The position numbers were made by a program, and so were the translations under genes. The notes under the pieces were generated by a model that made no database searches, had not been told where the DNA came from, and worked only from the letters and a program-made list of their open reading frames with translations. From NCBI GenBank assembly GCA_963580285.1, contig OY757020.1:104721497-104785496 (forward strand): DNA of 64,000 bases, written 5' to 3'. Positions 45,401 to 57,400 of this stretch are shown piece after piece; within the stretch, counting starts at the first letter, position 1; every line of letters begins with the position of its first letter. This stretch comes from Lucinisca nassula. Taxonomy: Eukaryota > Mollusca > Bivalvia > Lucinida > Lucinidae.

Positions 45401-48400
45401 TTTTGTCTATTTAATTAATTAACCATTTCAGCATAGATGCCGAAGGGTCACAGGGCATATGTGGATATGTAAATGACGCTGGTGATGATGAAGCAAATGC
45501 GAAAATGAAGTTAATGGTTTTTGATGGTCATGAAAAGCTGTGTTTGTTTGCGAAGAAAGATATAAGAGACGGTGAAGAAGTATTGTATAATTATGGGGAC
45601 GAAAAGAATTTATGGTGGCGGAAAAAGGTGAACTTGATATTTGTAAAATATAGATTTTGCAGAGAAATTCTATAAATCATACATCATGTTAATTAATCAA
45701 GGGTAGCTGCAGGGCTGGAAGCCTGGAGCTGGCATTATCAGATACTTATGAGCTTTGTGGTCGTCCTTGCATGTGTGGCTCCATCCCTGTCCGTTCATCC
45801 GCCCATCTATTATAAACTTTTAATTTAAACAACTCCGAATGGATGGATTTGATATAATTTCACAGGAATGTTCCTTGGCTCTACCAAAATTGCTCAAACT
45901 ATTCTGCTGGGATGAACAAGATGGCCATCAGAGCTAGAAACAGACTTGCCTACCCTTACGATTAAGGCTTACTTTTTTTAACCCTAAATTATGACCTTAC
46001 AATCCTGCACGAATTCTGTACCATTTTCGGTGTTTTTAAAAACATCAGTAATTTCGGTAATTCGTTGTACTTTTTGCAGTTTGGTTTGGTTAGGCAGGCT
46101 CTTATACCAGAACAAGATGAGTTACCTTCCCTGGCTTACTCTTGTGGCAAAATGAAATGTCAAATTTCATTGGCGTACAATAGGAAAGTCATCCAATCAC
46201 GGCTCATTTAACAAATAATATTTGGTATAAGCAGCAAGATGGATGCTTCTGTGAAGGAAAATCACATCGGGTAAAGAAAAGCTGCATCAGCGTGAAGTAT
46301 CACAATAAAATCCATTTTATGTCAACTTATTTTGACCACACATTGAATAACTTGATACCCTTACAAATGAAATTGAAATCTTACAATTTTTTTCATGGGA
46401 TCTTACTATTTTCTGTCTCGAGGGGTAGGCAAGTCTGTAGAAATAGAAAAATCTTTAAAACAACTTCTCCTGAACCAGTGGATGGATTTTGAAATTATTT
46501 TGCAGGAATTATCAAAATTGCTCAAACTGTTCTGGTCAGGTGAACAAGATGGCTGCCAGGGCTAAAAATAGAAATCCTTTAAAACTACTACTCCTAAATT
46601 TTTACCACCCAAAATTTTCCCAATAATGATTTTAGATAAAAAGATTGGATATTTTCTCATTTCTGCTAAAATATAGATTTTGAATACTTTTTAGAACTAC
46701 CTTGACAAGGTGGTTCTAAAAAAGTACATGTATCTACAGTCTATGTTTTTGAGCAAAATTAAGGAAAATAATATTTACACCTTTAAACACCAGTCTTTCT
46801 ATATAAAAGTTTGGTTTAAGGGGTCAAAAATATATAGGTGTGTTTTCATGATGAAAAAAAGCCCATGAGGTTCACTAGCCAGGATTACTCCTGCTTTGTG
46901 TGTGTTTCATAATTCAGACTCGAATACAAGAGAAATGTAAAGATACCTTCATTTCTTTTAAAAAAATGGAAGCAACCAAATTGCCAGGTGATTTGTCTCC
47001 CATAACCTAGAATGAAAGTAAGGAGGAGCTATTGCTATACCCCCGGCATCAGTGTCGGCGTCTGCATCAGGTTAAAGTTAAATTGCACGCTGTAAATTTG
47101 TGATGTTTTACATATTTATTCTTGCACACCAGGGGCCAGTTGTTCAAAAGTTCAAAACTAACGACACCGTAAGTTAACGAATCGTTAAAACTTGAACATG
47201 TCAAAAGTTCTGAAATTGACATTTTAGATATTGTCCTTGCTAGAACAGTTAACAATATGACCACTAACAAGGTCGTTAAGCTAACAATGCTTTGAACAAC
47301 TGGGCCCAGATCAGGAAATCTGGGATAGAAATAAGGCTGCCACGATTAATCGGATAATTGATCGATACATTCCAGAAATATGATTACCGATACTGATTTC
47401 TCGTAATCGATTATTTTCTTAGTAGAATTTACCAGCCAAAAGATATTTCTTAAATAGCTGGATGAGTGGCAAACAGTGCAGACCCTGATGAGACGCCGCG
47501 TTTTGCGGCGTCTTACCTGTGTCTACACTGTTTGCTACGGCCTGTCTGTGCAAAACCCTAGTGTGAAGTACAATATATGGTAAGTGTCATGTTCAAGACA
47601 GGAAGCCAGACAGGTAAAATTATGACCAAATCTCCAGTGATTACTAATCGATTATCTATCGATATGGCAAGACCGATAATCGATTATCATTTCAGCACCG
47701 ATTAGCCAGCCCTAGATAGAAATGATGTTAGAGTTAGGGTTAACCCAAACACTCAATGATGTTCTGACCTTGTTGTTCTGACCCAGGGACCAAATATTCT
47801 CACGTTTGATAAGCACTGGTTGAATACGACCTCACATGCGCCGTCGTTAAGGCAAACGTCACTGCACGTATGTGATGTAACAGTAGTATAGTGTTTGGGC
47901 GTGTTTAGAGTGAAGAAAAAACACAATTTTTTTTTTATAAAAAATGGGAACATAAAAAACATACACTTTGAGAAAAAAATAAAAAAAAATTCAAGTACCC
48001 ACCTACTAGAAAAACACACACCTCGAGATTATGTTTTATAAGAAAAGGAAAAAACAGCCAAAAAATTGTGTTTTTTCATCACTCTAGTAGGGGGTACTTG
48101 GAGTATGAAGAAAAAAAAAATTTTTTAGGAGGTGAGCTAAACACGCCCAAACACTATACTACTTGTAACTAAACATCTTGCCATTGTCATTCCAATATTG
48201 CGGACGTTGGCACCCAAAGTGACTGCTGTAACCCTAACTCAAACACTAAATGATGTTCTGACCCTGTTGTTCTGACCCAGGGACCGAATATTCTCACGTG
48301 TTTGATAAGCACTGGCTGAATACGACCTCACATGCGTTGTTAAGGCAAACGTCACTGCACATATGTGATGTCACTAAACATCATTCCAATATGGCAGATG

Positions 48401-51400
48401 TTGGCACCCAAAGTGACTGCCGTATAAAAAAGCCAGGCTCAGAAGCAGAAGATATGCTTTGATTTGTTTTGTTTGAGTTGAGGTTTAACGTTAAACCGCT
48501 GCGAGTTGTTCCGTCCATGCACATAAACCCTATTGGTTTTATTGGACAGCAGAGATTGAGATGTCATTTCATCTCAATGTCGGGTAGAAGTCCCACAAAA
48601 TTGGAAGCAATGTCTCCAAAATGACCTAAATAGTGTTGACGGGGACATTAAAGCTAAAATCAAACAACCCAATGTGGTTGGTACCGAGGATCAAAGTGTT
48701 TGTGTCCTTAAAGATCCCTTATAACTTCTACAGATGTACAGAAGTTATGTAATTGGTAGTTGAGTATGACAGAGGGATTATTTTACTCCTAGGAGAATGT
48801 TAAAAAAAACACATGATTAAAATGTTAAAGCTGTTTGAAGTTTGGTATCTGTGTCCATTTTTTGTACACTTCTGTAGATTCACCCAGTGGTTGTGCGGAT
48901 TTAAGAAAAAAATGCAGCTGGTGTAATGTAGTCTGCCCCAGAAAAATCTTGTACACTACAATTTTCAGTTCAATGTTGTAGTCCTTGCTTCAAATGATTA
49001 TGTTTCTACTGGACATATCTATGTTTTTACTTTTAAAGGCAAATATGTGCAACGATATGTACTGCTATGGTAAGAATTCAATCAGTTTGTACCTTTAAAT
49101 GTTATAATTGATAAGACGGTTGCTTTGGTGACATCCTGCCAATCTAGTTTTGTTCACTGAAGAAAAAAAAAATAAAGAGAAAGAAATTGCACCCGCCCAT
49201 CGGGATTGAGAGAAATAGTTTGGGCTGCATCATGTTTCCACACAGAGCTAAAATTGACCAAACATGAGTACTGGTACTCTGCTTAGAAGGTCTAAGCCTG
49301 CCCAAGCAAAGTGCTGTGAGTCAGACCGTCAAGTGTAGAAGACAGGGATACAGACTAAGTGTACAGTTAAAAAAAGTGTTGAACCACTGGCTATATTTTA
49401 GAATTTTTTTAACGAAATGAAATACTTTTGTCATTAATTATAGTCAATTTTTAGGCCCATAATAATGCTATTCACACATGTTTTCAAACATAGCCTGTTA
49501 GCCTGTATCCCTGATAAGCCCTTTGGTTTCTTTGAGTAGCAGGCTTGAGATGTCATTTCATCTCTGTGTCGGGTAAAAGCAACAAAATTGTTAAATAGCG
49601 TTTAAGAGAACATGAAACAAAATTCAGTGAAGAAAATGTTTGTCAGACTTAAAAGCAGAAGAATTCAAAGTTGGCTAGAGTGTTGCCAAAGTGATCATTT
49701 AAGAAGTGCTGCAGTTAAAAATGCTTCTTCCAATAAGATGGCTGTCAGCAGTCCATATGATTTTATGAAGCTGGGCAACATCTTGAAATCAATTGAGCAG
49801 TCTCAGCGAAGTTTTAGAGGATCTGTCTGACAGTGTCAGACAAATGATTAAAATGCGTTTGAAATTCCACATTATCTGTCTGATCAACATTCTTTTTTTT
49901 CTGACACATTAGATAGTCAGACAGATTTCGTGGAGACTGATTGAGGGATCCATGTTGTCCCTTTTGTTGTATATTTTTTGTTCATATACAGGTTCTCAGT
50001 TCATTTATCAAGCCTTTCATTTTGTTAGTTTATATACAGAATCTTACATTCTTACATTCAGGAGTGTTCATGTATTATTGAATTTATTAAACAAGTTGAG
50101 GAAAAGAGATAGAATGTGAGGCTATGCTGAGCATTTTATGCCTTTTCTCAACGAGATTGATAACTTCAATAATGCATGAACACGAATGCAAGATTCTATT
50201 TATCATATGACACATGAAAGGCATTTTATTCACAATTCATATACAAAAATGTCAATAATGTGCCATAACTAAACGCAATGACGTTAAGGACGTTGTACGT
50301 GTAATGTTACGGGGCGTAGCTAATTTGCATATTTAATCCACTAGTGGATTGCGGAATTTATTACATGACGTTATTACACTCAGACGCGACGTCCTAGGAT
50401 AAACTATTTTATTTTAGTTCCATTGCAGTGAAATCTTATTGAATCAATCTCGATCACTCATTCCGAGAGTTTTCGCGCGCATGAGAGTGGCAGTAGTTTT
50501 TGTACCACTGCTACCCATTTACAGCTGAGTAGGAGCGGGGCAGTGTCATAATGTGCCTTGTCCAAGGACACAGGTCAAACGAGCCTACATGGCCTAGTGG
50601 ATAAGAGCGCTGATTCTTAGTCTGACTCTGACTCTTAAATTTTTATTTTTGTGTGAGTGGGAAGGCAATGTCACAAGGAACCCATATGCCAAATATAAAG
50701 GCTCAATCTCAAACAGTTCCACCAAATAATATAATATTTGTCATGGTCACTGGAGCATAAAATATAAGTCAACACCACGAGGTGAAAGCCCCTGCTTGGT
50801 TAGGAGCTTACGAAGATGTTTCATGTAAGGTGTGATGGTTATTTAGTCTTGTAGTTGAGTATATAACAAGCTTCGACATAAATGTTGAACTTCAACATAA
50901 ATGTCAAACTTTGACATAATGGTCGAAGTCACTGGAGCGCAAAATATAGGTCAAAGTCACCAGGTCAAGGTGTCTACAAAGTCAGAAGGTCTGGGAGATG
51001 TTTCCTGTTAGGTTTGATGGTAGTTGAGGTTTGTAGTTATGACGAGTTTTGACATAAAGATCAAAGTCACTGCAGCGAAAAATATAGGTCAAAGTCACCA
51101 GGTCAAGGTGCCTACAAAGTCAGAAGGTCTGAGAGATGTTTCATATGAGGTTTGAGGGTAGATATGAGGTATGTAGTTGACTTAAAAAAAACGTCGAACT
51201 TCGACGTAAATGTTTACAGACAGACAGATGCACAGATAAATGGACGAACGGATGGAAAAGTGAACACCTATGTCGCACCCTGCTACAAGCAGGTGCAACA
51301 AAAAGGGTCTTTAATCGTGTCTAATCAATAAACCTCATAAACAGCTAAATGGATTTTGATTGAATTTCACAGTAATGTTCCTAGGGTCACTCTCCAGTCA

Positions 51401-54400
51401 AAATTTGCTCAGGATTTATAACCATTTTATTTGTATATCCAGGACCATCATGGCCCTTTTGTTTTCATTTTTCTCATTCTTCCCTCAGTCTTTTTTAGCT
51501 CACCTTTCACATTTTGTCCTCCGTCTGTCGTGTGTGTGTCAGTTCAGTCCGTAAACAATATCTCTTATACCCCATGGCCAATCTTGATCAAATTTTGTGA
51601 GAAGCATCATCAGGTAGGGGCCTAGGGGGGAAAGGTTTTCGCACTGATTGGATTGGAATTATGGTTGCCATGGCAACATATAGTTCCCATAGACTTACAA
51701 TGGGAAAATCTTAAAAAATCTTCTACTCTGAGAGCTTAGCATGTAGCAATGTCAAGTGGTCCCCTACATAAACACTGCCAATCATGCCCCTGGGGTCTAA
51801 ATTGGCCCCGCCCCGGGGCCCCTGGCCCCGCCCCGGGGCCCCTTCGCTCCCATTGACATATTATGGAAAAAAAATCTTCTTCTCTGAAACCATAAGCACA
51901 GAGGTAAGATATGTAGTTTGTAGCTATGTAAATGGTCACCTACATAAATCCTGCCAACCATGCCCCTGGGGTCAAAATTAGCCACGCCCCGGGGCTCATT
52001 AGCTCCCATAGACTTGTAATGGAAATAACTGCAAAAATCTTCATCTCTGAAACCACTAGGCCCGGAGCTGAGATCTTTAGCATGTAGCAATGTCAAGTGG
52101 TCCCCTACATAAATCCTGCCAATCATGCCCCTGGGGTCTAAATTGGCCATACCCTAGGGCAATTAGCTCACTTTGACATACTATGCAGGTGAGCAATATT
52201 ATAAAGGGCCAGTTTGCCTTCTTGTTTATCTTTTTTGCTATATATTCTCCCTTTTTCTGACATGTCCCCCCAGGTATTAGACTTCCTGCCTTGTCGTGGC
52301 CCTGGGGCTCAATTCTCACTGGGCACGTTGCTGCTGTGGTCAATGTGCCCACTGGGAAGAGCTAAAGGAAGTACCACCCGTTTGCCGTGGGTGGCGTCCC
52401 GTAACCCGGATGAAGGGGTCCTGGAGGTTGAGGGTTATCTGGAGTTCAGTGCTTCGGGTGCCCAACACGCCTCTTTGGCCTGGATTTCGGCTAGACGGGC
52501 GGTCGTGCGGTCCGGCACGATCAATCGGCTGGTCGTGCCAAGCCCAAGGAATAACTTTTTACTTTCTCTTCCTTGTCTTTTGTATCATCCTGAATACACA
52601 CCGTTTGCTCATAAAGTCTTTTCACAACTTTTCCAATCCTAGAAGGCGACGGCTAAACGGACCAATCGTGCAGCTTTATGCTCGTACGAGTATATCTTCC
52701 TTGTATCTCTAACACTTGTGAGGATAGGAAAGCCACCTCATAAGAGTGTTCCCAAGTTGGGCTCCATGGTGGGCGGAGAGCACGGAGGACGAATCGAACA
52801 ATTTTTTCAACATGGCATCCATCAATAAAAGAAAAAAAGACCGACCAAGACATAGACTACGATTCATCCGAAAATGAGGAACAAAACAAAACGACAACCG
52901 AACATCAACACAACTTTCCGCGCTTCATTATAATTGAATGTACAGAAGAGAACAGAAAAATCACATCATTATCGCCATTTCTTATTCAAAAAGTTATTCA
53001 AAGTCTTGCTGGAGAACCTGAAAGTATCAAAACTCTACACCGATCAAACCAACTGCTAATTGAAGTTAAAAAGAAAGCCCACGCCGAGAGTCTCCTTAGG
53101 ACCACGACTTTTCACGATCTGAAAGTACGTGTGTTTCCTCATGCATCACTCAATTCCTCAAAAGGGGTAATTCGTTGCCCTGAATTGAGGAATTGCAGTG
53201 AACAGGAGATTCTCGAAGGAACAAAGTCACAGGGAGTTACAGCCGTGAAAAGATTTAAAATCAGAAGAGATGGTCAGTTAAAAGACACAAACACCTTTGT
53301 TTTTACCTTCAATTCGCCAGTATTACCAAAAAATATTAAAGTGGCTTATTTCAGAGTGAGTGTAGAGATATACGTTCCAAACCCGTTACGATGTCACCAA
53401 TGCCAAAAGTACGGACACCATGAAGACAGATGTTCGAAAGATCCTGTCTGTCCTAATTGTGGTGAGATAACGGGTCATCACGAAAAAGACTGCCGTAAAG
53501 AACCCAAATGTATCAACTGTGGTGAAAAGCATTCGGCCAATTCAAAAGAGTGTAAAGTATGGCATAAAGAAAAAGAAATATTGAAAATTAAATTTACCCG
53601 AAACATTTCATTTGTTGAAGCGCGGAAAATTGTCGAGTGTCCAACCCCGATTCCTGGAATCAGCTACGCTAGCATCGCGCAGTCACCTATTAGAAAGGTT
53701 TCTGTCGCAGATGCCATCACTCAAACAGACCCAATTCCCGGTTTAGAACCTTTAGAACAACTTAAAACAAAAAACAAAACAACAGAAATACCAAAGGAAA
53801 ACTCTACAGAAGGAAACACCGTCCAAAAACAAACACCATCGCTTGCAACAGAAGGAAACACCGTCCAAAAACAAACAACATCACTTGCAACTGAAACGAA
53901 AAAAACAGACAAAATTCTAAAAAATGCTACATTAGAGATGATTCAAAAAGATATTAAAAAACAACAGAAACAAGCTCAATTAAAACAAACAGCGTCACAG
54001 AAATCACAAAAATCAAACAACAGACAACGAAAAGGATCGATAGACCGAATTAAACACCATAACAAGTTTGGGTCTCTTAGTGATAGTAGCGATATGGAGT
54101 TTACTGATGCTCCATCGCCGAGGTCTAGCAATAGATCTCGATCGCCCATAATAGCCCCTTAGTTCTAGTCTTATAAAAATCTCTCCATACAATGGATTTA
54201 AAACACAAAATAATACAGTGGAATTGTCGAGGTCTCAAAGCAAACTACAATGAACTCTTATTACTTGTATCATTACTTAACCCATCGGTTTTTTGTTTAC
54301 AGGAAACGTTTTTAAAAAATGATGACATCGATTTAAAAGGTTTCAATGCATATAACTACATTTATTCTGATGGCAACAAACCATCTGGTGGCAGTTCAGT

Positions 54401-57400
54401 TTTTGTTAAATCATGTTTACCACAAAGAGAGATCAAATTAAAAACAGACCTGCAGGCTGTAGCAGTATCGGTTTCTCTAGACAAAGAAACTACAATTTGT
54501 TCTTTATATATACCACCTTCATTTTCTCTAGAGACCGAACATCTTGAATCATTGCTGAGTCAACTTCCATCGCCATACATTTTAGTTGGAGACTTCAATG
54601 GCCATAACATTTTATGGGGTTGTAAAGATAACAACAACAGAGGAGCACTTATTGAAGATTTTATTGCAAATAACGATCTTTGCTTAATGAATGATAAATC
54701 TTATACTTACCTTCACCCTGCGACAGGTCATTTATCTTCCTTAGATCTCTCTTTGTGCCATCCATCTCTCTTCTTGGACTATGACTGGTCTGTTCATGAT
54801 GATCAGTGCGGAAGTGATCACTTCCCTGTTGTAATTGAGAGCGTAAATGAACCAGATGAGGACTGTAACCAGAAATGGAAAATGAATAAAGCCGACTGGG
54901 AATTATTCCATAATTTATGTGAAAAAGAGTTATCAGTTGATCACTTTAATGAATCATCTGACATTGTTTCTGATTTCACAGATACACTTATTAATATATC
55001 AGAACAATGCATTCCAAAGACCTCCACAAATACTAAGAAAAGCAAGCCTTGGTTTAATAATGACTGTAAAGAAGCTATTAAAAAGCGTAAACAGGCTCTA
55101 AATAAGTTCTGCAAAAGTCCCACTTCAGAAAAGCTAAACGACGTAAAAGTTTTTAGAGCTAAAGCTCGGCGAACAATCCGAGCTTCCAAACGAAAGTCAT
55201 GGAGAGAATATGTCTCCAAAATGAACTACAAAACCCCCATTAAAAAGGTTTGGGATATGGTACGAAAAATTTCAGGAAAAAACAAAGTCCTCTAGTTTTA
55301 CACATTTAAATACTGAATTTGACACCATAGCTTCAACAAAAAAAGATATTTCAGATACTCTTGGGCACACATTCTTGAGAAATTCATCATCGCGTAATTA
55401 TTCTGACTCTTTTAGAAATTTCAAAAAGGACCAAGAGAAAAGAAAATTAAACTTTAAATCCCTTAATCTCGAAGAATACAACAAACCTTTTAACTTATCT
55501 GAACTTGTTGAAGCCATTGAAAAATCACATGATACGGCAACCGGCCCCGATGAAATTCATTATCAGATGCTTAAGCATCTGCCAAAAAGTTCTCTTTCAA
55601 CACTTTTAGATATCTTTAATAATATTTGGGAAACGGGGGTCTGTCCTGAGAGTTGGCGTGTAGCTACAGTTGTACCAATTTCGAAACCAGGGAAAGATCA
55701 TGCAGAACCTACAAATTATCGTCCGATAGCTTTGACAAGCTGTTTGTGTAAAACATTGGAGAGAATGATAAACAAGAGATTAGTCTGGTACTTAGAGTCC
55801 AACAACCTCATTTCAGAATATCAGTCGGGTTTTCGTTCGGAACGTAGTACCAATGACAATTTAATAAGACTAGAAACATTTATACGAGATGCTTTTATTA
55901 ACAAAGAACACGTAGTAGCTGTCTTTTTCGACTTGGAGAAAGCATATGATACAACATGGCGTTATGGCATATTGAAAGATCTACATAACATTGGCTTAAG
56001 AGGAAAACTTCCCAATTTTATTGAAAGCTTTTTAGGGGAGCGCATGTTTCAGGTGCGTGTGGGGTCTACCGTGTCAGATTTCTATGATCAAGAACAGGGT
56101 GTCCCACAGGGTAGTATTCTTTCAACTACGCTGTTTAACATCAAAATAAACAATATTGTACAATGTTTGGACGACAAAACTGATTGTTCCTTGTATGTTG
56201 ACGATTTCTGTATATGTTACCGTTCAAAAAACATGAAAACAATTGAACGAAAGTTACAACAAAACTTAAAACGAATAGAAGAATGGACTGATAAAAATGG
56301 TTTCAAGTTCTCCAAGTCGAAAACGCAGTGTGTTCATTTTTGTAAGCTACGGAAGAAATACGACCATCCTTCCCTGTTTTTGTACGGATCACAAATTCCT
56401 GTCGTTGAAGAAGCCAAATTTCTTGGGGTCATATTTGATCAAAAGTTATCCTTTATTCCCCATATTAAATATCTTAAAGCGAAATGCTTAAAAGCTTTGA
56501 ATCTTTTGAAAGTATTAGCCCATACAAGTTGGGGAGCAGATCGGTACACTTTATTACATCTCTACCGGTCTCTGATAAGATCTAAATTAGATTATGGGTC
56601 TGTTGTTTATGGTTCTGCCAGAAAGTCTTATTTAAAATCTTTGGATACTATTCATCATCAAGGCCTTCGTTTGGCTATGGGAGCCTTCCGTACTTCTCCC
56701 GTATTAAGCCTTTATGTGGAAGCAGGTGAACCATCTTTAACTTCGCGCAGAGAGAAACTTTCTCTTCAGTACGCTATTAGACTTGCTGCTAATCCATCTA
56801 ACCCGGCATCCAAAATTTCATTTCCACCTCAATTTGTGGATGAGTATGAAACAAAACCCACAGCAATCAAACCTTTTGGATTACGTATTTTACCACTGCT
56901 AGAAAATTCAGGTATCGACCTTAAAAATATTCAAAAACATGAAACGGCCGAAGTTCCATCTTGGTGTATTAAAAAACCTTCTATTCTGTTCGACTTACAT
57001 GATGGCCAAAAATCCGAATCAAATCCGATACTTCTCAAACAAAACTTTCAGGTACTGCAGTCACGTTACAATGATTACCAGCAAGTCTATACTGATGGTT
57101 CCAAAGAAGGAGATAAAGTTGGTTGTGCGTATGTTTCTACAGATACGCACACAACCATGCGCCTTCCAGATGGTTCATCTATTTTTACAGCTGAAGCCAA
57201 AGCAATAGACCTAGCTTTAGATTTTATCAGTTCTTCAACAATTCAAAAAGCAATTATATTTTCTGATTCACTTTCTGTGCTTAAGACTTTAGACCATTCA
57301 TCATCTAAAAATCCTCAAATACAAAAATTGATCGAAAAACATCATGAAATTTCTAAAACACACCAAATCTTGTTTTGTTGGCTTCCGAGCCATATTGGCA

